A stretch of 64,000 bases of DNA from an uncultured Streptomyces sp. (GTDB lineage Bacteria; Actinomycetota; Actinomycetes; Streptomycetales; Streptomycetaceae). The notes beneath the pieces were generated by a model that saw nothing but the letters and a program-made list of their open reading frames with translations, had not been told where the DNA came from and did not search any database. Both the position numbers and the translations under genes were made by a program. The stretch spans positions 62,001-126,000 of the forward strand of contig NZ_CANLBS010000020.1 in assembly GCF_947488945.1 (NCBI RefSeq). The letters run 5' to 3'. How positions within the stretch are numbered: the stretch's first letter is position 1; every line of letters starts with the position of its first letter. This document shows positions 26,220 to 34,725 of the stretch, piece by piece.

Positions 26220-26849
26220 TCACAGGCCGGTGGTGTCCGTGTCGCGGCCGAGGCGGGTGAGGGGGCCGGGGTCGGGGACGGTGATCTCGTAAAAGCCCAG
26301 CCGGTCGTAGAAGGCACGGGCGGGGGTGTTGGCGGTGAGCATCGACAGGTGCACGGCGTCCACCCCGCGCGCCCGCAGCGCGTCGAGGAAGACCCGCATC
26401 AGCTCGCGCCCGTGCCCGCGCCGCTGATGGTCCGGCAGCAGGTCGATGTGCAGATGGGCCGGGTGGTCGAAGAGCAGCGGGTGCACCATGTGCTCGGGCC
26501 GGTGCAGCAGCGCCGCCATCTCCTGCGCCGGAGTGAGGGCGGGGCCGGCCGGGGGCGGGAAGCGGCCGGCGACGAGCGGCAGCCACTTCTCCCGGAAGGC
26601 GGCGGCGAAGGCCACGGTGTCCGAAGTCCCGAGGACGTAACCGACCGCGTGCCCGGAGCCGTCGTCGAGGACGAAGGTCAACTCCGGTTCCAGGTGGGCG
26701 TAGGGGGCTGCGAAGAGGGCGGCCATCAGGTCCGGGTCCGGGTAGAGGTGCCGGGCGTCGCCGCCGTTGTCCGCGGTGCGGACGCAGATGTCCGCGAGGG
26801 CGGCGCGGTCGTCGGGGCGGTAGGCGCGAACGTACGGAGGCAGTCCCAT
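26220..26849 (-). CDS. GNAT-family N-acetyltransferase
   Basis: A 209-residue acetyltransferase. The acetyl-CoA loop is visible as HIDLLPDHQRRGHGRELMRVFLDALRARG, followed by VHLSMLTANTPARAFYDRLGFYEI, the usual last strands. The ATG at 26849 is chosen over the one at 26858 because GGAGG (26863-26859) is nine bases from the former and abuts the latter. An exact CebR-box palindrome lies 20 bases upstream, so expression may respond to cello-oligosaccharides. The acceptor substrate is unknown. Confidence 0.9.
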   Translation of the reverse strand: MGLPPYVRAYRPDDRAALADICVRTADNGGDARHLYPDPDLMAALFAAPYAHLEPELTFVLDDGSGHAVGYVLGTSDTVAFAAAFREKWLPLVAGRFPPPAGPALTPAQEMAALLHRPEHMVHPLLFDHPAHLHIDLLPDHQRRGHGRELMRVFLDALRARGVDAVHLSMLTANTPARAFYDRLGFYEITVPDPGPLTRLGRDTDTTGL

Positions 26850-26869
26850 GGCGGTCATCCTCCAAGAGA

Positions 26870-26883
26870 TGGGAGCGCTCCCA
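26870..26883. promoter_or_regulatory. Exact CebR-box palindrome
   Basis: TGGGAGCGCTCCCA is a perfect 14-base palindrome identical to the known CebR-box, bound by the LacI-family repressor of cellobiose/cellotriose use in Streptomyces. It is 20 bases from the GNAT start and just upstream of its ribosome site. No ceb gene is in the window. Confidence 0.75.
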
Positions 26884-26944
26884 CAAGGGGTTCGGGCAGC
26901 CCGGCGCGCCGCCGCCGCGCCGAGCTGCCGGCCGACGACTCCCG

Positions 26945-27973
26945 TCAGCGCTCCCGGTCGGCGCGGCACCCGGACGGCTCCGCCGGAGCACTCCGGTCGG
27001 CCGGCACGTCCGCACCTCCGGAGGGCCCCTCCGCCACCGGCGCCTCGGCGAGGGCCTCCTCCGCCGAGGGCTTCCCGACGGCCGCCGCGGCCGGTGTCCG
27101 GGCGAGCTCGACGTTGAACTGGGCGCCGGCCAGCAGCGAGAGGTTGGTGAACCAGGTCCAGATCAGGAACACCACGAGCCCCGCCAGGGAGCCGTAGAGC
27201 CGGCTGTAGGTGCCGATGTGGGTGGCGTACAGCGCGAACAGGGCCGAGGCGACCAGCCAGAGCACCGCGGCGAGCACTCCTCCGGGCAGCAGACCGTGCC
27301 GTATCCCGCGCGGGGCCTTCGGGCCGGTGCGGAACAGGACGGTGATCAGGCAGGCGACCAGGACCAGCAGCGCGGGCCATTTGAGGACCGACCAGACGTC
27401 CTGCGCCGCCTCCGCGAGGCCGATGCGGCGGGCCGCCCACCGTGCCAGCGGGCCGGTGAGCACGAGGACGAAGGCGCTCGTCATCAGCAGGAGCAGCAGA
27501 CCGAAAGCGGAGGCGGCGATGATGGGCGCCTGGCGCAGTGCCGGGCGGGTGTCGCTGACGTGGTGCATGGCATGCAGCGCCCGGCGGAAGACGGCCAGGT
27601 AGCTGGAGGCCGACCAGACCGCGCTGACGCTGCCGGTCACCACCAGCAGCCAGACCGCGGTGCGCTCCTCGGTGGCGGCCAGCAGTGGCTGGCGCAGCGC
27701 GGCCCCGGACTCGGCGGGCGCGAACGCGGTGATGTCGGAGATCAGCGCCGCGGTCGCGTCCGGGTTGGCCAGGCCGATGACGGAGACCGTGACGAGCAGG
27801 GCGGGGAGCAGGGCGAGGATCGCGTAGTACGTCAGCGCCGCCGCCCAGTCCGAGATGTCGTCGTTCCACAGCGACAGGGGTGTCCGGCGCAGCGCCGCCG
27901 ACCAGCGGACGGACCGCCGGCGGAACGGGAGACCGCCGTCGGGGGCGGTGCGGGATGCGGGCTGGCTGGACAC
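26945..27973 (-). CDS. YihY/BrkB-family membrane protein
   Basis: A 342-residue inner-membrane protein with six hydrophobic segments. Family landmarks are DDISDWAAALTYYAILALLPALLVTVSVIG, YLAVFRRALHAMHHV and GTYSRLYGSLAGLVVFLIWTWFTNLSLLAGAQFNVEL. The C-terminal 50 residues are Ala/Pro/Glu-rich and cytosolic. The function is unclear in the family (once annotated as ribonuclease BN; likely a transporter or flippase-like role). The GTG start at 27973 follows CGGAGCCCGC. It ends about 60 bases upstream of the CebR-box. Confidence 0.88.
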   Translation of the reverse strand: MSSQPASRTAPDGGLPFRRRSVRWSAALRRTPLSLWNDDISDWAAALTYYAILALLPALLVTVSVIGLANPDATAALISDITAFAPAESGAALRQPLLAATEERTAVWLLVVTGSVSAVWSASSYLAVFRRALHAMHHVSDTRPALRQAPIIAASAFGLLLLLMTSAFVLVLTGPLARWAARRIGLAEAAQDVWSVLKWPALLVLVACLITVLFRTGPKAPRGIRHGLLPGGVLAAVLWLVASALFALYATHIGTYSRLYGSLAGLVVFLIWTWFTNLSLLAGAQFNVELARTPAAAAVGKPSAEEALAEAPVAEGPSGGADVPADRSAPAEPSGCRADRER

Positions 27974-28116
27974 GCGGGCTCCGGGGAGTCGAGGGCGGGC
28001 GGCGAGTGCCGGGAGCGACCGCCTCGGCCCTTTCTCTCATGCCTCCGTTTCGCCCGCGTACACCGGTCCCCGTGCGCCGCCCGTCGAGCCCACTCGGGCG
28101 GCGGTCCGCCACGTCG

Positions 28117-28168
28117 GAACCGGTCCGGTTTTCCGGCGGCGGATCGGACCGGTCCACCGGACCGGTCC
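28117..28168. repeat. Three GG(A)ACCGGTCC palindromes before the aldo/keto reductase
   Basis: GGAACCGGTCC at 28117-28127 and two exact GGACCGGTCC palindromes at 28146-28155 and 28159-28168 (13-base period) lie between divergent yihY-like and aldo/keto-reductase genes. Regular spacing on nearly one helix face suggests a regulator-binding array. Confidence 0.5.
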
Positions 28169-28238
28169 GCGCCTACGGTGATCAGTGCCCCGGCCGGAGC
28201 GGCCCGGGCACCACTCGTCCACGAGCAAGGAGAGTCGC

Positions 28239-29222
28239 ATGAGAGAACGCCGTATCGGCGGGCCGTCCGGCCCGGTCGCGAGCGCGCTGTGCCTGGGGGC
28301 GATGCCGTTCGGCAGCACCGTCGACGAGAAGACCTCGTTCGCGATCCTGGACAGGTTCGTGGAGGCCGGCGGCACGCTGATCGACACCGCCGACAACTAC
28401 GTTTTCTGGATCCCGGGCACCACCGGGGACGAGAGCGAGACCACCGTCGGCCGGTGGCTGGCGAGCCGCGGGCTGCGCGACGAGGTGCTGATCTCCACCA
28501 AGGCGGGCGGCCGGCCGACCGTCCCCGGCACAGGTCTGGAGACCGCCGAGGGCCTGTCGGCCCCCGCCGTGCGGGCGGCCGCCGAGGGGAGCCTGCGGCG
28601 CCTGGGTACGGACCGGGTCGATCTGTACTGGACGCACCTGGAGGACCGGTCGGTCCCGCTGGAGGAGACGGTGGAGGCCCTCGACGCGTTGGTCCGCGAC
28701 GGGAAGGCCGCCGTGCTCGGCGCCTCGAACCACGCGACCTGGCGGATCGAACGGGCGCGTGCCGTCGCCCGGGAACACGGCCGGACCGGTTACTCCTGCG
28801 TCCAGCAGCGCTACTCCTACCTGCAGCCGCGTGCCGACGTGGAGCTGCCGGAAGGCGGCCACGTGCACGCGTCGCCCGAACTGCTCGACTACCTGCGCGA
28901 GGACCAGGACCTGACGCTGATGGCGTACTCCTCCTTGCTGTCGGGGGCGTACACCCGGCCGGAGAAGCGTCTGCCCGCGGCCTACGACCACCCGGGCACC
29001 GCGCCCCGGCTGGCCGCGCTGCGCGAGGTGGCAGCGGAACTGGGCCTCACCCCCAACCAGGTCGTGCTCGCCTGGCTGATGGGCGGGGATCCGCCGGCGA
29101 TCCCGATCGTGGGCGTGAGCTCGGTGGACCAACTGGACGAGGTGCTGGGCGCGGTGGACGCCGACCTCCCAGCGGAGCTGCGGGCGCTCCTCGACCGGGC
29201 GGGCGCCCCGTCGCACCTGTGA
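28239..29222 (+). CDS. Aldo/keto reductase
   Basis: A 327-residue NADPH-dependent oxidoreductase with a TIM-barrel fold. The catalytic tetrad is seen as Asp and Tyr in LIDTADNYVFW, Lys in LISTKAGG and His in LYWTHLEDRS. The cofactor-binding end is IPIVGVSSVDQLDEVLGAV. The ATG at 28239 has AAGGAG eight bases before it. It is a single gene with a possible operator array upstream; its carbonyl substrate is unknown. Confidence 0.92.
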   Translation: MRERRIGGPSGPVASALCLGAMPFGSTVDEKTSFAILDRFVEAGGTLIDTADNYVFWIPGTTGDESETTVGRWLASRGLRDEVLISTKAGGRPTVPGTGLETAEGLSAPAVRAAAEGSLRRLGTDRVDLYWTHLEDRSVPLEETVEALDALVRDGKAAVLGASNHATWRIERARAVAREHGRTGYSCVQQRYSYLQPRADVELPEGGHVHASPELLDYLREDQDLTLMAYSSLLSGAYTRPEKRLPAAYDHPGTAPRLAALREVAAELGLTPNQVVLAWLMGGDPPAIPIVGVSSVDQLDEVLGAVDADLPAELRALLDRAGAPSHL

Positions 29223-29234
29223 GTCCGGTCTTCG

Positions 29235-29252
29235 GCCGGGCCCGTGCCCGGC
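29235..29252. terminator. Hairpin between convergent genes
   Basis: GCCGGGC and GCCCGGC pair exactly around a CCGT loop in the 34-base gap between the aldo/keto reductase and the MocR gene. Confidence 0.55.
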
Positions 29253-29256
29253 GCCG

Positions 29257-30684
29257 TCAGGTTTCCCGGCGCGGGGCCGCGTCGATCGCCGCGGCGAGCC
29301 GCCGGACGGCGCCGGGCACGGCCGGGTCGGCGAGGTTGCCGTAACCGAGGACGAGCGCCGGGGGCCCGGTGTCCGTCTCTCGCCGCACGCGGTAGTCGTC
29401 GAGGTCCGCCACCCGCACACCGAGCCTCGCCGCTTCCCGCACGGCGGCGGCGGGGCTGCAGGCGGCGGGGCCGTCGCCGAGGGACAGCAGCAGGTGGAAT
29501 CCGGCCGCCGCACCGGACACCGGCAGGCCCGGCAGCGTGGACGCCAGCTCGTCCAGCAGCCGGTCGCGGCGGTGCTTGTAGCGGATCCGTGCGGCCCGCA
29601 GGTGCCGGTCGTACGCCCCGGAGGCGAGGAAGCCGGCGAGCGCCCGCTGGTCGATGACGGGCGGCGGGGCCCCCGCGGCTGCGAGCGCGTCCGCCCAGCG
29701 GGCCGGGGCGGCCACCCAGCCGATCCGCAGCGCCGGGGAGAGGGTCTTGCTGACCGATCCCATCAGGGCGACGTGCTCCGGGGCCATGCCCTGGAGGACG
29801 CCGACGGGGTGCCGGTCGTAGCGGAACTCGGCGTCGTAGTCGTCCTCCAGCACGAGCCCGTCGCGCTCCCGCGCCCAGGCGACCAGTGCGGCGCGCCGTG
29901 CCGGGGCGAGGACGACGCCGGTGGGGAACTGGTGGGCCGGTGCCACGATCACCGCCCGCACCTGCGGCTCGTGGAACAGCAGGTCCACGCGCAGTCCGTC
30001 CCCGTCCACCGGGACGGGGACCGGGACCAGCCCCTCCGCGGCGACGACCGTGCGCAACCGGGTCCAGCCGGGGTCCTCCACCGCCACGCGGCGGTGCCCG
30101 GCGGCGCGCAGCAGGCGGCACATCTGGAGCACGGCGTCCAGGGTGCCGCCGCGGACGACGAGCTGCCCGGCGTCCAGCGCGGCCCCGCGTCCGCGCACCA
30201 GGTACGCGGCGAGCCGCTGACGCAGGAGCGGAAGGCCCTGCGCGTCGGGGTAGCCCAGTTCGGTCCTGGCCAGCGACCGGGTCGCGTCCCGCACGGCGTC
30301 GGCCCACGCCTTGCGGGGGAACGCCCGCAGATCGGGAACGCCGGGCAGCAGGTCGAACTCCGGGTCCGGCCGGTCGGCGGGGGCGGGAGGCGGGGGCGTC
30401 CCGGCCGGCGCCGCCTGTGCGCGCACCCGGGTGGCGGAGCCGCTGCGCGCCTCCAGGTATCCCTCGGCGGCCAGTTGGGCGTAGGCCTCGGTCACCACCC
30501 ACCGGGAGCAGCCCAGCTCGGCGGCGAGCCTCCGGCTCGGCGGCAGGGTGCTGCCGGTCGCGATGCGTCCGCCGGTGACCGCGGTCCGCAGGGCGCGGGC
30601 CAGCCGGATGTGCAGCGGGCCGTCGGCCGGTGCGCCCAGTTCGAGGAAGGTCCCCCACGCCGGGTCCGTTCGGTCGTCCGTCAC
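29257..30684 (-). CDS. MocR-family PLP-dependent transcriptional regulator
   Basis: A 475-residue fusion of a GntR winged helix (PLHIRLARALRTAVTGGRIATGSTLPPSRRLAAELGCSRWVVTEAY) to a fold-type-I aminotransferase domain. Lys313 in GSVSKTLSPALRIGW should bind PLP, and VLEDDYDAEFRYDRHP is a family hallmark. Members control vitamin B6, GABA or amino-acid genes. The GTG start at 30684 lacks a ribosome site, but TACCAT sits eight bases upstream on the minus strand, so the gene may be leaderless. Its target is not obvious. Confidence 0.92.
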   Translation of the reverse strand: MTDDRTDPAWGTFLELGAPADGPLHIRLARALRTAVTGGRIATGSTLPPSRRLAAELGCSRWVVTEAYAQLAAEGYLEARSGSATRVRAQAAPAGTPPPPAPADRPDPEFDLLPGVPDLRAFPRKAWADAVRDATRSLARTELGYPDAQGLPLLRQRLAAYLVRGRGAALDAGQLVVRGGTLDAVLQMCRLLRAAGHRRVAVEDPGWTRLRTVVAAEGLVPVPVPVDGDGLRVDLLFHEPQVRAVIVAPAHQFPTGVVLAPARRAALVAWARERDGLVLEDDYDAEFRYDRHPVGVLQGMAPEHVALMGSVSKTLSPALRIGWVAAPARWADALAAAGAPPPVIDQRALAGFLASGAYDRHLRAARIRYKHRRDRLLDELASTLPGLPVSGAAAGFHLLLSLGDGPAACSPAAAVREAARLGVRVADLDDYRVRRETDTGPPALVLGYGNLADPAVPGAVRRLAAAIDAAPRRET

Positions 30685-30745
30685 GGAGGCCGATGGTACG
30701 CACCGCCCGGCGGGGGCTTTCCGGGGGCCGGGGCAGGGGCGGGGC

Positions 30746-31063
30746 TCAGGTGTTGATGGTGGTGAGCAGCACCACCGCGTCCTCCAGCGCCACCATGCCG
30801 TGGCGCTCGCGCGGGACCGGGTGCAGGAAGCCCTCGCCGATGTCGACGTTGCCGGAGGCGGAGGTGACCCGGACAGCGCCGCGCAGGACCAGCAGCGAGG
30901 CGGCCAGCGGTGCGTTGTGCTCGTCGAGCTCGGTGCCGGCGGTCACGGCGATGACCGTCTGCCGCAGCGGGGCCTGGGTCAGCAGCAGGTGGGCGCTGCG
31001 GCCGCGCGGGGCGGCGCGGGCGGTGGCTAGGTGCTGTTCGGCGAGCGCGTTGAGGTCGTCCAT
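30746..31063 (-). CDS. Small cupin-domain protein
   Basis: A 105-residue single-domain cupin: a short helix (LNALAEQHLATARAA), then strands LRQTVIAVTAGTELDEHNAP, ASLLVLRGAVRVTSASG and HPVPRERHGMVALEDAVVLLTTI. The usual metal-binding His pattern is only partly visible (His in DEHNAP and ERHGM). Such proteins are often sugar- or metabolite-binding enzymes or stress factors of unknown role. There is no ribosome site at ATG 31063; CACAGT six bases upstream suggests leaderless expression. Confidence 0.8.
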   Translation of the reverse strand: MDDLNALAEQHLATARAAPRGRSAHLLLTQAPLRQTVIAVTAGTELDEHNAPLAASLLVLRGAVRVTSASGNVDIGEGFLHPVPRERHGMVALEDAVVLLTTINT

Positions 31064-31157
31064 GGGTTCACTGTGCCGCAGCCGGGGCCCGCTCGCCGCC
31101 CGGGCCGCCTGTCCGGACCGGGTGCCGGGGCGGGGGCGGCCGGACGGCTCGCGCGGC

Positions 31158-31194
31158 GGGCCCCGGGAGCGCGCGGGGGCGCTCCCGGGGGCCC
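31158..31194. repeat. Strong inverted repeat between divergent genes
   Basis: GGGCCCCGGGAGCGC (31158-31172) pairs with GCGCTCCCGGGGGCCC (31179-31194) with one bulge. It lies between two divergent genes (cupin and YciO type), so it is not a simple gene-end terminator. It may be a regulator site or a relic. Confidence 0.55.
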
Positions 31195-31246
31195 GGTGCG
31201 CCCCCGGATCGGACGCGGGCCGGCCGGAGGGCTGCGGCGGGGGCCC

Positions 31247-31252
31247 TACACT
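31247..31252 (+). promoter_or_regulatory. -10 element of a leaderless Sua5/YciO gene
   Basis: TACACT lies six bases before the ATG at 31259 with no ribosome site, the same spacing as for the MOSC gene and the leader peptide. Confidence 0.55.
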
Positions 31253-31258
31253 CGGCGG

Positions 31259-31879
31259 ATGGCGAAGTATTTCGACGTGCACCCCGACAATCCGCAGCCG
31301 CGCACCATCAGCACCGTGGCCGGTCTGATCCGGTCCGACGCGCTGATCGCGTATCCGACCGACTCCTGCTACGCGCTCGGATGCAAGCTGGGCAGCCGTG
31401 AGGGCATCGCCCGTATCCGGTCGATCCGGCATCTGGACGACCGCCACCACTTCACGCTGGTCTGCGAGAACTTCGCGCAGCTCGGCCAGTTCGTGCAGAT
31501 CGACAACGACGTGTTCCGGGCCATCAAGGCCGCGACGCCGGGCAGTTACACCTTCATCCTGCCGGCGACGAAGGAGGTGCCGCGCCAGTTGCTGCACCCG
31601 AAGAAGAAGACGGTCGGCGTCCGCATCCCCGACCACACGGTCACCCAGGCGCTGCTCGCGGAGCTGGGCGAGCCGCTGCTGTCCAGCACCCTGCTGCTGC
31701 CGGACGAGGAGGAGCCGCTGACGCAGGGCTGGGAGATCAAGGAACGCCTGGATCACCTGGTGGACGCGGTGGTGGACTCCGGCGACTGCGGCACATCGCC
31801 GACCACCGTGGTCGACTTCTCCGGCGGCGAGCCGGAGATCGTACGCAAGGGAGCCGGCGACCCCGCGCGCTTCGAGTGA
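31259..31879 (+). CDS. Sua5/YciO/YrdC-domain protein (YciO-like)
   Basis: A 206-residue protein of the family that makes threonylcarbamoyl-AMP for the tRNA t6A modification. Conserved parts are TISTVAGLIRSDALIAYPTDSCYALGC, the dRNA-binding-surface segment RIRSIRHLDDRHHFTLVCEN, PGSYTFILPATKEVPR, KKTVGVRIPDH and the final SPTTVVDFSGGEPEIVRKGAG. Its sequence is nearest the YciO branch, whose exact role is less certain than TsaC/Sua5. It is probably leaderless. Confidence 0.9.
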   Translation: MAKYFDVHPDNPQPRTISTVAGLIRSDALIAYPTDSCYALGCKLGSREGIARIRSIRHLDDRHHFTLVCENFAQLGQFVQIDNDVFRAIKAATPGSYTFILPATKEVPRQLLHPKKKTVGVRIPDHTVTQALLAELGEPLLSSTLLLPDEEEPLTQGWEIKERLDHLVDAVVDSGDCGTSPTTVVDFSGGEPEIVRKGAGDPARFE

Positions 31880-31894
31880 GCGGTCCCGCGCCGC

Positions 31895-31930
31895 GGCCCG
31901 GGCGCCCCGCACGTGCGGGGCGGCCGGGCC
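31895..31930. terminator. Strong bidirectional terminator
   Basis: A 16-bp stem with one mismatch (31895-31910 with 31915-31930) and an ACGT loop in the 69-base gap between the convergent YciO-like gene and rppA. Confidence 0.8.
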
Positions 31931-31948
31931 GCCGTGTGCCACCGTCCG

Positions 31949-33064
31949 TCAGGCGGTGAGCGCCGCGTCGGGGGCGAGCGTCAGGCCCGCGTGGGCGGTG
32001 GCGGGCACGGCGGGCGTGGCGGTGACCCATCGGCCGAGCGCGCTCTCGGCGGTGATGCCGGGGCCGAAACCGGCGATGAGGCCCTGGGAGGACTCCGGTG
32101 CGCCGCCGTCGTCGAAGAGCCGGGCGAGTGCGTCGAAGACCACCGAGCTGGCGATGTTGCCGCGCTCGGTCAGCGTGGCCCGGCTGTAGCGGAACATCTC
32201 CGGCGGCAGGTCCAGGTAGTGGCAGAGGTCGTCGAGGATGCGCGGGCCGCCGGCGTGCACGATGAAGAAGTCCATCGCCGGCACGGTCCAGCCGTGCTCG
32301 TCGACCAGGTCCAGCAGCACCGGGGCGAGCATCTCCATGGTGCCGGGCACCCGGCGGTCGAGCTGGAAGTGGAATCCGGTGTCGCGGACGGCGTAGGAGA
32401 TCCAGTCCTCGGTGTCCGGCACCAGGTGGGAGCCGTTGCGCTCCAGCCGCATGCCGGTGCCGCCCTCGCCGCGCACCACCGCGGCGGAGACGGCGTCGCC
32501 GAACAGTCCGTTGGAGAGCAGCGAGCCGACGCCGATGTCCGCGGGCTGGTAGCAGAGCGAGCAGAACTCGCAGGAGACGATGAGGACGTTGGCGCCGGGG
32601 TAGGCACGGCAGAAGTCGTGCGCCCGGTTGACGGCGGCGCCGCCCGCCGCGCAGCCGAGCTGGGCGATGGGCAGTTGGCGGGTCTGCGGGCGGAAGCCCA
32701 TGGTGTTGATCAGCCAGGCGGTCAGCGACGGCATCATGAAGCCGGTGCAGGACACGTAGACGATCAGGTCGATGTCGGCGGCCTCCACCTCGCCGTGGGC
32801 GAGTGCGCGGCGCACCACCTCGGGGACGCGGGCCTTGGCCTCGGCCTCGTAGACCTGGTTGCGGAGTTCGAATCCGGGGTGGCGCAGGGTCTCCTCGATG
32901 GGCTGCACGAGGTGGCGGGTCCGCACGCCGGTGTTCTCGATGAGGCGCAGCACCAGGTCGAGCTGGGGGTGTCCGGCGTGGGTCTCGCGGGCCAGTTCCA
33001 GGGTCTGCTGCATCGTGATGACGTTCTCGGGCACAGCGATGGCCGGTCGGCACAGGGTCGCCAT
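31949..33064 (-). CDS. rppA: Type III polyketide synthase RppA (THN synthase)
   Basis: A 371-residue homodimeric type III PKS. It condenses five malonyl-CoA to 1,3,6,8-tetrahydroxynaphthalene, which oxidises to flaviolin. The N-terminus MATLCRPAIAVPE and the catalytic Cys138 (QLGCAAGGAA) match RppA numbering. The catalytic His is in FFIVHAGGPRIL and the Asn in LTERGNIASS. The ATG at 33064 follows GAGGAGTACCC. It lies 34 bases behind a P450 gene on the same strand, the conserved pigment pair of streptomycetes. Confidence 0.96.
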   Translation of the reverse strand: MATLCRPAIAVPENVITMQQTLELARETHAGHPQLDLVLRLIENTGVRTRHLVQPIEETLRHPGFELRNQVYEAEAKARVPEVVRRALAHGEVEAADIDLIVYVSCTGFMMPSLTAWLINTMGFRPQTRQLPIAQLGCAAGGAAVNRAHDFCRAYPGANVLIVSCEFCSLCYQPADIGVGSLLSNGLFGDAVSAAVVRGEGGTGMRLERNGSHLVPDTEDWISYAVRDTGFHFQLDRRVPGTMEMLAPVLLDLVDEHGWTVPAMDFFIVHAGGPRILDDLCHYLDLPPEMFRYSRATLTERGNIASSVVFDALARLFDDGGAPESSQGLIAGFGPGITAESALGRWVTATPAVPATAHAGLTLAPDAALTA

Positions 33065-33098
33065 GGGTACTCCTCGTTCTCTGAGGCGGAGGCTCTCG

Positions 33099-34304
33099 TC
33101 ACCACGTGACGGGCAGGGCGAGCGGGTAACGCCAGATGGAGGTCGTGTTCCAGCGGATCTCGTCCGGTGGCACGGCCAGGCGCAGGCGCGGGAAGCGGTC
33201 GAGCAGCGTGGAGAACGCCACTTCCAGCTCCATCGTGGCCAGCGGGGCGCCGAGGCAGTGGTGGGCGCCCCAGCCGAAGGTCATGTGCGGGATGGACGGC
33301 CGGTCGGGGTCGATCTCGTCGGGGCGGTCGAACTTGCGGCCGTCGCGGTTGGCCGTCAGGTACGACACGTGGACGACGTCGCCCGCCTTGACGGTGACTC
33401 CGCCGAGCTCCACGTCCTCCAGGGCGATGCGGGGGATGCCGACGCCCTTGCGGAAGGGGATGTGCCGCAGCAGCTCCTCCAGGGTCCTGGGGAGCCGGTC
33501 GGGTGCGGCGCGCAGGGGGCCGAGCACGTCGGGCCGGGTGAGCAGCGTGTAGGCGATGTTGCCGAGCTGGTAGGTGGTGGTGTCCTGGCCGGTGATGAGC
33601 AGGACCATGGCCATGACGGCCAGCTCGTCGTCGTCGAGGAGTTCGGCGCCGTCGCGGGCGGTGGCGAGGGTGGAGAGCATGTCCTCGCCGGGGTCGCGGC
33701 GGCGTTCGGCGGTGATCTCGCCGAAGTAGGACCGCAGTTCGGCCTTGGCGCGGACCGCCGCCTCCTTGCCCGCGGCCCCGGTGTTCATCATGGTCAGGGC
33801 GTGGGCGCGGAGCCAGGGCCGGTCGGCCTCGGGGATGTCGAGGACCTCGCAGATGGTGATGAGCGGCAGGGGCGCGGCGACGGCGGCGGTGAAGTCGGCG
33901 GGGGAGCCGTCCTTCTCCATGTCCGTCAGCAGCTGGTCGACGATGATCTGCGTGCGCTGCCGCATGTGCGCGATCCGGCGTGCGGTGAAGCTCTTGGCGA
34001 CGAGGCCGCGCAGCCGGGTGCCGGCCGGAGGGTCCATCAGGTTGATGGACTCGGCCTGCACGATGGGCTCGGGGGTCATCCGGGGGAAGTCGCGGCCGAG
34101 CACCGCGGCGCGGCTGAACCGGCGGTCGGTGGTGACGGTGCGGACGTCCTCGTAGCGGGTGACGAGCCAGGCGTCCTCCGCGCCGTACGCCATGCGGATG
34201 CGGGACACCGGCTCCTCGGTCAGCACCTCCCGGAGCTGGGGGTCGAACTCCAGCCGCTCAGCGAAGTCGAACGGGCAGCTGCGGACGGTTTCCGTGTTCT
34301 CCAC
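33099..34304 (-). CDS. Cytochrome P450 (CYP158A-like) paired with rppA
   Basis: A 401-residue bacterial P450. Cys350 in FGWGAHHCLGAPLA is the haem ligand. The I-helix oxygen-activation motif is LLITGQDTTT, and the ExxR motif is in EELLRHIPFRKG (a variant). In Streptomyces, P450s beside rppA (CYP158A family) couple flaviolin into dimers and trimers, brown UV-protective pigments. The GTG at 34304 is chosen because GGGAG lies eight bases upstream; the longer frame to 34373 has no P450 sequence. It is first in a two-gene operon. Confidence 0.93.
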   Translation of the reverse strand: MENTETVRSCPFDFAERLEFDPQLREVLTEEPVSRIRMAYGAEDAWLVTRYEDVRTVTTDRRFSRAAVLGRDFPRMTPEPIVQAESINLMDPPAGTRLRGLVAKSFTARRIAHMRQRTQIIVDQLLTDMEKDGSPADFTAAVAAPLPLITICEVLDIPEADRPWLRAHALTMMNTGAAGKEAAVRAKAELRSYFGEITAERRRDPGEDMLSTLATARDGAELLDDDELAVMAMVLLITGQDTTTYQLGNIAYTLLTRPDVLGPLRAAPDRLPRTLEELLRHIPFRKGVGIPRIALEDVELGGVTVKAGDVVHVSYLTANRDGRKFDRPDEIDPDRPSIPHMTFGWGAHHCLGAPLATMELEVAFSTLLDRFPRLRLAVPPDEIRWNTTSIWRYPLALPVTW

Positions 34305-34725
34305 CGGGGGTTCTCCCAAGGACCGGTCGGGGGGCGGGGATGCGTCCGGGCCTGGCCGGGCGCGGACCCCCACTCACTGCCCCTTCACTCTCCGGAACAT
34401 GTCGGACACGTGGAGTAATCAGCCGATCAGCGCTGATCCCGTCCGGGGCGCCTCGCGGAATCCGTTGAGGCACCCGTGCCGGAACCCTTTACGCCTCTGT
34501 CATGTCCGGGTAACTTCCAGGGCGCAAGGAATTGCAGAAAGATTCCGGCTCGACTTTCGACGGGTCGTCATCTCCCGTTCTCCCGGCGCGCATCCGCGCC
34601 GGGAGGCACAGCTCGCCCGAACCCCGGGGCGCGTCCGGGTCCTCCGGCGGGGATCCACGTCCGCACCCGCACCGGGGCGGACGCTGTCGGCTGCCGCTTC
34701 ACCGCGGCCCTCCCCTGGAGTTCGC
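34305..34725. other. Divergent promoter region, P450-rppA versus amylase
   Basis: These 421 bases contain no supported gene. An imperfect palindrome GCAA-GGAA-TTGC (34524-34535), followed by AGAAAG, recalls LacI-type sugar operators such as the MalR sites of Streptomyces amylases, but the match is partial. The amylase ribosome site is CTGGAG at 34715-34720. Confidence 0.4.

Noticed and set aside
34524..34540. MalR-type operator before the amylase
   Set aside because: Only partial half-sites (GCAAGGAATTGC then AGAAAG) are present; too weak to list as a separate site.
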